Position numbers and translations under genes: made by a program. From NCBI RefSeq assembly GCF_029167235.1, contig NZ_JARFTR010000221.1, positions 1 through 62,349 of the forward strand: a DNA stretch of 62,349 bases, in the 5' to 3' direction. Source of the DNA: Kamptonema sp. UHCC 0994. GTDB taxonomy: Bacteria > Cyanobacteriota > Cyanobacteriia > Cyanobacteriales > Microcoleaceae. Below are positions 26,851 to 35,154 of the stretch, in pieces; the stretch's first letter is position 1; every line of letters begins with the position of its first letter. The notes below the pieces were generated by a model. The model searched no databases. It saw only the letters and a program-made list of their open reading frames with translations, and had not been told where the DNA came from.

Positions 26851-28060
26851 ACATCTGCATTGATTAACAATCCAGTGCTAGAACGGTACAAACCTCGCTT
26901 AATTCTTTTACCTAATGGTTGCCAATTGTCGGGTTTTTCACCGACTTTCACTGGCAACAAATCTTGGTCTAAAAAACTAGCTTTTGATGTGTAAGATTCG
27001 TCTTGCTCTACAAATCGCCAGCCTCTTAAATCGCACTCTTGTTGCAATCTATCTTTAACTTTAGCGGTAGGGATTTGGACAAAGTTCTGATTGGTCACGA
27101 CCCCCATATTAACTTCTTGCTTTTGTCCTTTGTTCCAACCAAAAACTATCACATTGATTTGGTGATTTTCGCAATAATCTACGATAGTTCTGACTGCCTT
27201 GTTGACCGCATCCCTCATCCTTCTGGCGCGAGTCTCTGACAACTGTTGCAGTCTCTTTGACAAAAAACCTTTGGGCAGTTTATGTGTAGCGTGTTCTGAT
27301 TGAACTCTCGCTTTTTCCTTATTAAACCATTGGTTCCAAGACTTCAATTTGTGACCATCAATAATGAAAGGATTACCATTACTAGAAACACAAGTTAGCC
27401 AGTTATCAATCCCATGATCTATTCCTAAAACTCCTGTCACTTCGAGACTGCAACTAAGAGCTTGCTCAGTCAGAGACTCGTAAACATACTCAATCCAGAC
27501 CTCACCATTTCTAGGGATTAGCCTAAGTTCTTTAATTTGGCAATCTTTCAAGCGTTCCGGTAATGTTACCCAGAGACAGTCTGTCCCGAAGTGTTCTTTG
27601 CCTTTGGTTCCCAAAGGCAATCTCACCCGATTACCCACTATTTTCAAGGCTTGTCCCGGATAGGAGACTTGGTACATACCGCCTTTGGTTCTATATTTGG
27701 GCAGTCTCGGTTTTTGATTAAGTTGCCCTTTCTTAGCAAGCCTTTCTAAGGCTCGAAAAGAGCTAAAAGATTCGGTAACAGATTTCAATGATTGTTGAGC
27801 TACTTGAGAGTAAAGTAGCCCGTAATTTTCGTTGCTCTTGGCAATCTTGTACAAGTCGGGGTATTTAATTGTGCCTTTGTCCTTAAAGTACCGTTGCCGA
27901 CTTTCGTAAGTGCCGACATTAAACAGATTATTTGACCATCTCAACAGTTGCTCAACAATAGTTTTATCGAATCCTGTTAAATGCCAGATATCTTTTTGTA
28001 CTGCATACATTAATTTCACCTCTTTTGATTTATTGTACTATACTTGGAAATATCTAACTG
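26682..28060 (-). mobile_element. IS605/IS1341-type element carrying only tnpB
   Basis: The right end is defined by the CCCCG...CGGGG hairpin and terminal TCAA at 26682-26685, which is the usual right-end cleavage motif in the IS200/IS605 group. No tnpA (Y1 transposase) is present, so movement would need TnpA from elsewhere. The left end is not resolved; it lies somewhere in 28020-28200, and 28060 is only a placeholder. Confidence 0.7.
26715..28019 (-). CDS. tnpB: TnpB RNA-guided nuclease, zinc-ribbon-less type
   Basis: A 434-residue TnpB. An N-terminal helical/wedge region precedes the RuvC-like domain: VLGIDHGIDNWLTCVSSNG (RuvC-I Asp), INVIVFGWNKGQKQEVNMG where RuvC-II normally has its Glu, VEQDESYTSKASFLD with alternative acidic residues, and LINADVNGAGNI (RuvC-III Asp). 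The usual paired CxxC zinc ribbon between the last two blocks is absent; KRIKRGLYRSSTGL follows directly. I recall a TnpB lineage in which the catalytic Glu has moved, and this protein fits it. A GAGGTG stands before the ATG. It is probably active or recently so, because the frame is intact. Confidence 0.9.
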   Translation of the reverse strand: MKLMYAVQKDIWHLTGFDKTIVEQLLRWSNNLFNVGTYESRQRYFKDKGTIKYPDLYKIAKSNENYGLLYSQVAQQSLKSVTESFSSFRALERLAKKGQLNQKPRLPKYRTKGGMYQVSYPGQALKIVGNRVRLPLGTKGKEHFGTDCLWVTLPERLKDCQIKELRLIPRNGEVWIEYVYESLTEQALSCSLEVTGVLGIDHGIDNWLTCVSSNGNPFIIDGHKLKSWNQWFNKEKARVQSEHATHKLPKGFLSKRLQQLSETRARRMRDAVNKAVRTIVDYCENHQINVIVFGWNKGQKQEVNMGVVTNQNFVQIPTAKVKDRLQQECDLRGWRFVEQDESYTSKASFLDQDLLPVKVGEKPDNWQPLGKRIKRGLYRSSTGLLINADVNGAGNIIRKSKVAIDSIIERVGSGLLTNPLRIKLWWDSSPKVCP

Positions 28061-28210
28061 GTTTTATATTTATGAAAACAATTAACCTATAAAATATCAT
28101 ACTTCAAATCACAAGTCTTGAACTTTATCAAATTTTGATACAAAATTTTACATTAACCAATGGATTTAAAGTCAGTACGGGTTAAGTAAAAGGTTTAATT
28201 CCTGACCAAG
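28020..28210. other. AT-rich flank containing the element's left end
   Basis: AT-rich sequence upstream of tnpB. The left inverted/hairpin end of the element must be here, but I could not place it. No gene seen. Confidence 0.4.
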
Positions 28211-28306
28211 GACGTGCATGGCATTTCGCTTTAAGAAGTTCCAGCGAGGATGCGATCGCAGAGTATAAAAACGCTTCGACTTGCACTTGTTATTACTCCC
28301 CTTGGC
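28211..28306 (-). pseudogene. Mosaic of two duplicated gene fragments
   Basis: Bases 28211-28230 (GACGTGCATGGCATTTCGCT) are identical to 22491-22510 inside the GMC gene. They run straight into 28231-28305, a diverged copy (roughly 80-85% by eye) of 25682-25756, the 3' end of the WPHHFD gene. Both pieces keep minus-strand sense. It has no coding value as it stands and marks an old duplication and deletion. Confidence 0.75.
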
Positions 28307-28308
28307 CG

Positions 28309-29769
28309 TCATGATTTCTGGTCTTTATCGTCATCACTTAGCATATTGAGCAATTTTTTGGCAACTATAGCGCCGACGACGACTCCACCAACCACTTGAG
28401 CAACCTTAACAGCTTGTGTTACCCCATCACCAGAATTGAGATGTTCGTGGAATATCTCATCTTTTAGCCAATCTGTAGTAACTTTAAAGTTATGAACCGG
28501 AGTTGGCAATAGCTCTAAATAAGTGCCTTGGCGAATCAGATGACCAACTTCGCCTGTCACTTCAAAAACATCGTAAATGTTAGCAGCACTATTTTCTAAA
28601 CCTAGTTTGAGAAGGGTTCCGCGTAAGTTAACCTGAGCTGGTTTTGGCTCATGTCCTAAAGCGATCGCTTTCAGATTATGCGCGATCGCGGCTCCTTGCT
28701 GATAAGCTACTTGGGCAGTAGGAGGCAAAGGTTTAATATCATTGTGTTGTTCAGAAGAATTAGATATTAGCTCTTTATGCAGCTCTAGATGCTCGTACTC
28801 GCGACCCTCAACCGTTGATGATTGCACATCCACAGCACAATCACCCCCCGCAAACACTTCTGGAAAATCAGGTAACTGCAAAGTGGGAGTAACATGAACG
28901 CGACCATTTTTATCGCGGTGTTCGTCGGGAATTGACAAGTTTTTAATCAGTGGATGTGTAGCCGTTCCAGTTGTCCAAATTGTGGTAGATGCTGATAATA
29001 TTTCAGACTTACCATCGCGCTTATATTCAACTGAATCTCGACGAATAGCCGTCGCTTCTGCTCCCGCGATTAACTCCACTGGTACGGCGCGTTTTTCCAA
29101 TTCATGCTCCGCAGTTTCGCGGAGATGACTATTAATATCACCCTTGAGAATTTCGTTGCCGTGATTAATTAATACCACCCGAACTTCTTGAGGATTACCT
29201 CCCAAAGCTTCATACCAGTGAGGTAGCAAATCGGCTAAAGTAGCGGCCATTTCCACACCACTTGGCCCGCCACCGATCGCAGCTACAGTTAGCAGCCGAC
29301 GACGTTGTTCGGGGTCTTCAATTTGAACGGCTCGTTGTAAGCAGTCGCGCAGGTGGCGATCAAGTGCAATCGCATTTTCTTGGGTGCGAAAATCAAACGC
29401 ATATTCTTTAGCACCCTCAACGCCAAAATAGCCAGTAACGCTACCTAAAGCTAACACTAAGTTACTGTAGTTGTAGTTAGTTCCCGATGTTAATTTGACT
29501 TCCCGTTCATGCAGGTCAATCGATTGCACCGTATCTTGCACAAAAATGATGCCGCTATCCTTAAGCAGTTCATCAAAACGCGGTACTACCTGATTAGCAT
29601 CCATCTCGCCACTGAAATACTCGTAAAGTAATGGCTTAAAACAAAAGCGTTCAGAGCTATCAATTAGGATGATGCTTCTTGGATAGTGTTCGTGTGCAAG
29701 ATGCAAAGCTGTAAACAGACCAGTGAAACCACCACCAACGATTACAGTCTGATAAATTGGGTTATTCAT
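28309..29769 (-). CDS. Type II NADH:quinone oxidoreductase (NDH-2)
   Basis: A 486-residue flavoprotein. TVIVGGGFTGLFTALHLA is the FAD Rossmann motif, VAAIGGGPSGVEMAATLADL the NAD(P)H Rossmann motif, and VFAGGDCAVD the second FAD contact; PPTAQVAYQQGAAIAHNLKA is the NDH-2 quinone-site region. The C-terminus has a hydrophobic segment (VVGGVVVGAIVAKKLL) that would anchor it to the membrane. It oxidises NAD(P)H and reduces quinone without pumping protons. It is last in a run of same-strand genes that includes a CuA-less terminal oxidase, which suggests a short respiratory chain. The alternative is a related carotenoid or sulfide oxidoreductase, less likely given the motifs. Confidence 0.88.
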   Translation of the reverse strand: MNNPIYQTVIVGGGFTGLFTALHLAHEHYPRSIILIDSSERFCFKPLLYEYFSGEMDANQVVPRFDELLKDSGIIFVQDTVQSIDLHEREVKLTSGTNYNYSNLVLALGSVTGYFGVEGAKEYAFDFRTQENAIALDRHLRDCLQRAVQIEDPEQRRRLLTVAAIGGGPSGVEMAATLADLLPHWYEALGGNPQEVRVVLINHGNEILKGDINSHLRETAEHELEKRAVPVELIAGAEATAIRRDSVEYKRDGKSEILSASTTIWTTGTATHPLIKNLSIPDEHRDKNGRVHVTPTLQLPDFPEVFAGGDCAVDVQSSTVEGREYEHLELHKELISNSSEQHNDIKPLPPTAQVAYQQGAAIAHNLKAIALGHEPKPAQVNLRGTLLKLGLENSAANIYDVFEVTGEVGHLIRQGTYLELLPTPVHNFKVTTDWLKDEIFHEHLNSGDGVTQAVKVAQVVGGVVVGAIVAKKLLNMLSDDDKDQKS

Positions 29770-29780
29770 GGGAATTTATG

Positions 29781-30023
29781 CTATTTAATTAAAAAGAGAC
29801 CAATCAATACAAAGCTGAGAAAGATAGCGAGAAGGATAGCGTGTTCAACTCTGGGACTAATAATCTTGACAGTAATCACTAAAGTAATTGCTAGGAGGAC
29901 AACGCCAACATCCACAGCAACCTGACCACCTCGATCGATCAATGGATCTTTTTGGAATGATCCAGCCAAACTGAAAAAGTAAATTGTGAGGATTGCTGGT
30001 AATTCTTGAGTTGGTAAATTCAT
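29781..30023 (-). CDS. Small two-helix membrane protein
   Basis: An 80-residue protein. AAGGAGG six bases before the ATG makes it a confident gene. Hydrophobic stretches are near residues 10-22 (weak), 38-54 (DVGVVLLAITLVITVKI) and 61-79 (AILLAIFLSFVLIGLFLI). I do not recognise it. It lies 11 bases before NDH-2 and downstream of the oxidase genes, so it may be a small accessory subunit of the oxidase or of NDH-2. Confidence 0.65.
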   Translation of the reverse strand: MNLPTQELPAILTIYFFSLAGSFQKDPLIDRGGQVAVDVGVVLLAITLVITVKIISPRVEHAILLAIFLSFVLIGLFLIK

Positions 30024-30202
30024 AAAAAACCTCCTTGAAATTTATAAAGTAAGGTACGAGTACATTGGGTTATAGCTGCAACAAAGATTTCATCCATCGG
30101 CTTTTATTCCTAGTAGCGGGTCTACAAATTCAAATCTCTAATAAAGCAATGCTTAAGTATGATTTGGCTACAAATAACCATTCATCTTAATACTGCAAAT
30201 TT

Positions 30203-30868
30203 CTAGGGCGGCCAGAGATAAATTAGTGAGAATAGGACAACCCAGATCGCATCAACAAAGTGCCAGAATAAAGTAGTTGCGCTGACACCAAAGTGCCCCT
30301 TGTTGTAATTGTTCCGAATAAAGGAACGGGAAAGCATGAGCAACTGTAAGAGAATGCCCGTAAGAACGTGCAGCCCGTGGAAGCCTGTCAGCAGGTAAAA
30401 TGTGCCACCCATCAACCCTGTAGTCAGCCGGAAGTTAAGGTTACTCCACTCAATCCCCTGACCAACTAAGAAGTAAATTCCCATCCCAGAAGTTAAGGCC
30501 CAAAGCCAGCGAAATCTAATAATCTTATGGCGTTTGAGAGCGTTTTCTGCGGCTTGAATAACGAAGCTACTGGAAAGCAGCACCACAGTATTAATAATAA
30601 TAAATTTAGATAATTCCGGCCCCTTAAAACCAGGCGGTAGCCAGTTGGAATGGGTCAATCGGAGAGCAATATAGGTAAATAAAAAGCTGATAAAAACTAG
30701 GCTTTCCGACATCAGGAATACGGTGACACCGAACATTGCTTTACCATGATGATCGTGAGCGATGCCGCCACCAATTGGCAAGAACCTTTGTAACCAATTA
30801 GGTAGAAACTGTACTAGGCGATCGAAACGGATTGGGCTTTCATCTATATGATGTGTAGGATTTGGCAT
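30203..30868 (-). CDS. ctaE: Cytochrome oxidase subunit III, alternative oxidase
   Basis: A 221-residue protein with five membrane helices, as in short bacterial subunit III. Key regions are GVTVFLMSESLVFISFLFTY with the conserved Glu, then LLTGFHGLHVLTGILLQL and TLFWHFVDAIWVVLFSLIYL with family His residues. It is assigned to the same oxidase as the adjacent ctaD and ctaC. The gene lies 68 bases downstream of ctaD on the same strand. The start is the first ATG of a frame beginning with MPNPTHHIDESPIRFDRL; no clear Shine-Dalgarno. Confidence 0.92.
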   Translation of the reverse strand: MPNPTHHIDESPIRFDRLVQFLPNWLQRFLPIGGGIAHDHHGKAMFGVTVFLMSESLVFISFLFTYIALRLTHSNWLPPGFKGPELSKFIIINTVVLLSSSFVIQAAENALKRHKIIRFRWLWALTSGMGIYFLVGQGIEWSNLNFRLTTGLMGGTFYLLTGFHGLHVLTGILLQLLMLSRSFIRNNYNKGHFGVSATTLFWHFVDAIWVVLFSLIYLWPP

Positions 30869-30936
30869 AACTTCGATGATTTTTGATTTTGAATTTTAGA
30901 TTGAATAAAACTCCTCAATTATTCCTCCTGGTCGAT

Positions 30937-32598
30937 CTATTCTTGAGTAACAGCAGCCTCTGGTATCGCTTTAGAGTTATAATGATAAGGCGGATCATTG
31001 ACAACAGGAATTTCCTCAAAGTTCTCCCTCGGTGGCGGTGAAGAGGTCTTCCATTCTAACCCTGTAGCGTGCCAAGGATTGTCAGGTGCTTTTTTACCTA
31101 ATAGCAAAGAACCAACGATATTGGCAATAAAAGGTAGCGTAGACATCCCTAACAAAAACCCTCCCAAACTAGCAATAATATTCCACCCTTGGAATTGCGG
31201 ATCGTAAGAGGAAACCCGGCGCACCATACCCTGTAAACCTAGTGGGTGCATGGGAAAAAAGGTAAGATTAGCGCCGATAAAAGTTAAAAAGAAATGCACT
31301 TTTCCCCAGCCTTCGGCGTACATTCGCCCGGTTATTTTTGGGAACCAAAAGTAAATCGCCGCAAAGATTGCCATCGTGATTGTATTGTAGACGATGTAGT
31401 GGAAGTGACCTACCACAAAGTAGGTGTTGTTGACATGAATATCAAACGGCACTGAACTAAGCATGATGCCAGTAATGCCACCGAAAATAAACATAAGTAC
31501 ACCTCCTAAAGCAAATAACATGGGAGTTAAAAGATGCAGTCTGCCATTCCAAACTGTGGCAGTCCAAGCAAATACTTTGACACCAGTAGGGACAGCTACT
31601 AACATTGAGGAAACCATAAATAGTATCCGCATCCAATTGGGTGTAGCACTGGCAAACATATGGTGTACCCAGACAAATATGCTGACTAAACCAATTCCGA
31701 AAGAAGCGATCGCAACCGATCGATAGCCAAACAAAGGATTGCGAGAAAAGGCGGGGAGAATTTCTGAAAAGATGCCAAAAGCAGGCAACGCCATCACATA
31801 AACTGCCGGATGGGAGTAGAACCAAAATAAGTGCTGATAGATAATTGGGTCGCCATTCTCCAGGGGTTTGAAGAAATTTGTCCCAAAAGTGAGGTCAAAA
31901 AATAATAGTACGATCGCGCCCGTTAGGGAAGGTAAACAAATTAGTTGTAGCAACTGGGCGCTGAGAACTGTCCAAACGAAAATTGGCATCCGAAAAAACG
32001 TCATCCCCGGTGCCCGCATCCAAACAATTGTAGTAATAAAGTTGACTCCTCCCATAATCGATGAAATACCCAGTAACATTACACTTAGTATCCAAATTGA
32101 TTCGCCGTTAATGGGATAACCAGTTGGGTTTTGGAGGCTGATTGGTGGGTAAGACCACCAGCCAGCTTGTGCGGGCCCACCTTGTACTAAAAAGCTTGAT
32201 AGTAGCAGGATACCTGCTGGGGGAATTATCCAAAAAGCGATCGCATTCAGAACTGGAAACGCCATATCTTTTGCCCCAATCATCAACGGTACTAAGTAGT
32301 TGGCAAGACCAGCATTGAATGGGATAATCCACAGGAAAATCATCACCGTGCCGTGTAGAGTAAATAAGCCATTATATAAAGAGCGATCGACCAAATCTGA
32401 TTCGGGAGTAAGCAGTTCGCCCCGAATAATCATCGCCAACAGCCCGCCAATTAAAAAGAAAATAAAGGTCGTCACCATGTACTGAACACCGATAACTTTA
32501 TGGTCGGTGCTAAAGCTGAAATACTCCCGCCAGTTGGTATCATTTTTACTGTTGGGATTTTCCGCTTCGTCAGTAATTGGGATAGAGTTATTTGTCAT
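30937..32598 (-). CDS. ctaD: Heme-copper oxidase subunit I, alternative oxidase
   Basis: The start at 32598 (MTNNSIPITDEAENPNS) is chosen because the longer frame would overlap ctaC by 65 bases. About 553 residues and 12 helices. Ligands are present: LHGTVMIFLW (low-spin heme His), FWFYSHPAVYVMALPAFG (CuB His and the cross-linked Tyr), VHHMFASATPNWM (two CuB His) and GHFHYIVYN (heme ligands). It reduces O2 to water. The partner subunit II lacks CuA, so it belongs to the cyanobacterial alternative respiratory terminal oxidase (ARTO) type. The gene starts eight bases after the ctaC stop. Confidence 0.94.
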   Translation of the reverse strand: MTNNSIPITDEAENPNSKNDTNWREYFSFSTDHKVIGVQYMVTTFIFFLIGGLLAMIIRGELLTPESDLVDRSLYNGLFTLHGTVMIFLWIIPFNAGLANYLVPLMIGAKDMAFPVLNAIAFWIIPPAGILLLSSFLVQGGPAQAGWWSYPPISLQNPTGYPINGESIWILSVMLLGISSIMGGVNFITTIVWMRAPGMTFFRMPIFVWTVLSAQLLQLICLPSLTGAIVLLFFDLTFGTNFFKPLENGDPIIYQHLFWFYSHPAVYVMALPAFGIFSEILPAFSRNPLFGYRSVAIASFGIGLVSIFVWVHHMFASATPNWMRILFMVSSMLVAVPTGVKVFAWTATVWNGRLHLLTPMLFALGGVLMFIFGGITGIMLSSVPFDIHVNNTYFVVGHFHYIVYNTITMAIFAAIYFWFPKITGRMYAEGWGKVHFFLTFIGANLTFFPMHPLGLQGMVRRVSSYDPQFQGWNIIASLGGFLLGMSTLPFIANIVGSLLLGKKAPDNPWHATGLEWKTSSPPPRENFEEIPVVNDPPYHYNSKAIPEAAVTQE

Positions 32599-32605
32599 AT
32601 ATTTT

Positions 32606-33391
32606 TTATTTATGGGTAGCAGCTTGAGAAAGCCATTGACTATAAACTTCAGGCGATTCAACGTATACATCAGCCACCATCAAAGCAAAGTCGGTGCCGC
32701 TGAATTGAGAATCGCGCAGGTGATATTTGCCGATTTTGGTGGGTGTTAATACCAGGTTAATATTGCGGTTGGGGATGATATCTTGCTTTAACCGAAATTC
32801 CGGGACATAAAAGCCGTGGATCGCGTCTTCTGAATGCAAATTTAAGCGGGTACGTTCCTTTACTCTTAGGTGTAATTCGTTACTTATAGCATTATTTGGA
32901 TAGCGGAAAGACCAAACCCATTGTTTAGCTATAACCTCAATATTTTCAGTAACAGGTTGATTAGTATTTGTGACCGTTGCAGCGGCAGCAGGTTCTTCCA
33001 ATAGGTGCAGATGCACGATCGGTTGTAGCCCCTCAATATCTAGTTGTTGATAAATGCTGAAACTTTGAGCTGCAAGCCATAAAACTAGGACGGTTGGGGC
33101 GGCAGTCCAGAGGATTTCCAGCCTCACATCGCTTCTAGCAGGATGACCGTGACTCCAATCTCCCTTGGGCGCACGACGGGTCATAATTGAGTATCCGATC
33201 GTGCCTGCGATCGCCAAAAATATGAACGATCCCACCGAGGTTAAAAAGCTAAATATGCGATCGACTCGTTCCGCTTCTGCGGTGGCCTGAATCGGCATCC
33301 AAGAGTAGGCGCGATCGCCAATCCAGCGGGCTATTATCAGAATTACCGCGATAAAAACTATTAATAATAGTGTGTTGAAAATTCTCCTCAT
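32606..33391 (-). CDS. ctaC: Oxidase subunit II without CuA (ARTO type)
   Basis: A 261-residue protein with two N-terminal helices and a periplasmic cupredoxin domain. The conserved SEDAIHGFYVPEFRLKQD is present with His192. The CuA loop, normally C-A-E-x-C-G-x-x-H-x-x-M, reads DSQFSGTDFALM: Cys to Asp227, Glu to Gln229, Cys to Ser231 and His to Phe235, with only Met238 kept. It therefore cannot bind dinuclear CuA or accept electrons from cytochrome c in the usual way. This is the hallmark of ARTO subunit II and of quinol oxidases, so a quinol donor is likely. It is first of the ctaCDE run. Upstream are 181 bases containing a copy of a palindrome arm (33445-33468). Confidence 0.92.
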   Translation of the reverse strand: MRRIFNTLLLIVFIAVILIIARWIGDRAYSWMPIQATAEAERVDRIFSFLTSVGSFIFLAIAGTIGYSIMTRRAPKGDWSHGHPARSDVRLEILWTAAPTVLVLWLAAQSFSIYQQLDIEGLQPIVHLHLLEEPAAAATVTNTNQPVTENIEVIAKQWVWSFRYPNNAISNELHLRVKERTRLNLHSEDAIHGFYVPEFRLKQDIIPNRNINLVLTPTKIGKYHLRDSQFSGTDFALMVADVYVESPEVYSQWLSQAATHK

Positions 33392-33444
33392 CGCATCCCC
33401 TGTAAAATCAATTCTTCTAGTATAGCGGTTCTCAAGTAAGTGAG

Positions 33445-33468
33445 GTACGTAGTTGGGCTTTAGCCCTC
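33445..33468. repeat. Single arm of the GTACGTAGTTGGGC palindrome
   Basis: These 24 bases (core GTACGTAGTTGGGCTTTAGC) are identical to 36051-36074 and inverted at 36093-36116. It lies between ctaC and the DUF2231 genes and could affect expression of the oxidase genes. Confidence 0.8.
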
Positions 33469-33572
33469 TTAATTGTGCTTATATAGTTAAGTGAGGTAAG
33501 CACCTAACAACTCCCATTACCAATTAATACTCATCCCTCATCTACCTGAGAAAGGCTATATATGTGTTGGCA

Positions 33573-34178
33573 TCATTTGAGTAAAAAATTAGGATTTTTA
33601 CCTTGTCGAATCAAGCCCGCCGCCGTATTATGTATCCCGAATTCATCTCCCATCTGCGCTCCTAATGTTCCGTGAACAAATAACAATCCCAACATGGCAA
33701 TACCCACCAACAAATAGCTCCACTGCACTTGGATCGTGGCATCTTTACGCCAGCGGTAGCGTTGCAATCCCCTCCACACGGTCATGGCAACGATCGCTGC
33801 TAATAGTAAAATCCCACCGATACCGTGCAACAGCATTGTTGTACCAGCACCCAACCCCCAAGCACTCTTCATATTTGTGGGTGGGTTTGCCAACATAATC
33901 TCAAAAAAGCCCGCTGCGACGGTAAAAAATGTGATAACAGCACTCGCTAAAAGATTGTACCAACCAACATCAAAAAAGCTAGGACGAATAGCAGTTAGAG
34001 CTAAAAATTTGAGGATTGGTTTTTCAAAGCGAAACAGCGTTCCTGCAATATCAAAAATTATGGCAATAATGAATAAACCCAAAGTTAAATGCACTAGCTG
34101 CGGATGAATTGGAACTTCGTAGGGTAATCCGTTCGCACCTAGTTTGAACCACAACCGATCGATAAGTTGGGAGTTCAT
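33573..34178 (-). CDS. DUF2231 membrane protein, second of a pair
   Basis: A 201-residue protein with about four helices. EVPIHPQLVHLTLGLFIIAI holds the conserved HPxxVH motif, TTMLLHGIGGILLLAAIVAM a further His, and the C-terminal GLLFVHGTLGAQMGDEFGIH the last. Regularly placed His in helices suggest heme or quinone binding, but that is inference. It overlaps the upstream DUF2231 gene by one base (TAATG), so the pair is coupled. A similar pair precedes an oxidase cluster in heterocystous cyanobacteria as far as I recall. It may be an accessory electron-transfer subunit. Confidence 0.8.
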   Translation of the reverse strand: MNSQLIDRLWFKLGANGLPYEVPIHPQLVHLTLGLFIIAIIFDIAGTLFRFEKPILKFLALTAIRPSFFDVGWYNLLASAVITFFTVAAGFFEIMLANPPTNMKSAWGLGAGTTMLLHGIGGILLLAAIVAMTVWRGLQRYRWRKDATIQVQWSYLLVGIAMLGLLFVHGTLGAQMGDEFGIHNTAAGLIRQGKNPNFLLK

Positions 34179-34666
34179 TATAAGACTCCATTTTTTGTTG
34201 CTTCAACTACGGGTTCTACGTGCAGCCCGTATACCCAAACTAACTGACTCCCTAAATATTGTTGAAAGCATACTAAACAAATTAAAAATGTTGCTACACC
34301 TAGATAAGCAACAGGTATCTTTAGTGGCGTGCGGGCGCGAATCGCAAATCGCCATGCGGTAATTGCCACAATAATTGCCGAAAGTGACCAGCCAGTAATT
34401 GTGTGCAAATTCAGCGTCGGCTTGACAGCTTCGTAAGGTTGGGCTAAACCAGCTTCAAACTGACCAAAGATGACGGCTAGGAAAATACTGACTGAAGCCA
34501 CAAACATATTCCAGAAACTTACCTCAAACAAACGATGATTGCGGTTGAAATAGCCTACCACGTCGCAGAAGAAGGAAAAAAACACCATCGCGATCGCGAA
34601 ATGGACGATGATGGGATGGAGCGGATCTGGGTAAGGTAGATTCGCATTATTGAGAGGCAGAGGCAT
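34178..34666 (-). CDS. DUF2231 membrane protein, first of a pair
   Basis: A 162-residue protein with four helices. PDPLHPIIVHFAIAMVFFSF gives the HPxxVHF motif, NLHTITGWSLSAIIVAITAW the second His, and QQYLGSQLVWVYGLHVEPV the terminal motif. It is homologous to the next gene, to which it is coupled. It is the first gene of the oxidase/NDH-2 run, so the promoter should lie in the 488 bases upstream. Its role as an oxidase partner is inferred from position. Confidence 0.8.
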   Translation of the reverse strand: MPLPLNNANLPYPDPLHPIIVHFAIAMVFFSFFCDVVGYFNRNHRLFEVSFWNMFVASVSIFLAVIFGQFEAGLAQPYEAVKPTLNLHTITGWSLSAIIVAITAWRFAIRARTPLKIPVAYLGVATFLICLVCFQQYLGSQLVWVYGLHVEPVVEATKNGVL

Positions 34667-35154
34667 CGCTTTCTCCTGTTTTACTGAACTTGTTCCCGGA
34701 GGCGAGCTGACAGGGAGTTCTCTAAATATAGATTGAGACTAATTCTAAATAAACATATCTATCTAAAGATTGATTTAAGCCTAAAAAACAACCATTGCTT
34801 CTAAAACTATTGGGTTGTCAACTCTCTAAAGTTTTAAGGCGATCGCGGTTGTCATATTTTTGACACAATAATGACATAAAGATTCCTTACTTATCACAAA
34901 AAGCATTGTTTGACAATTAAATTTATGTGTAAGTTTCTCGATCGGATAATTATAAAGTTCTACCCTCAGAAATAGATGCGAATTACCCCATTAGATAGAC
35001 GTATTTAATTCTACAAATCCCTAAAGTTAGCGCAGAAACCTATAAATAAATCTTTAAGTAGTTACGTTAAGTAGGGTGCGTTAGCTCGATAAAATTAGTG
35101 AGGATCTACAAAATTTTAGGCCCTGACGCAAGGAAATCAAAACAAGGAAAAAAT
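34667..35154. promoter_or_regulatory. Divergent promoter region, oxidase run and SDR
   Basis: A 488-base AT-rich gap between the oxidase run (minus) and the SDR gene (plus). It contains a TTGACA at 34860 and several ATGACA/TTGTCA-like segments, which may be -35 boxes or operator half-sites. A HIP1-like GGCGATCGCGG lies near 34840. No gene or long repeat. Shared control of both directions is plausible. Confidence 0.35.
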
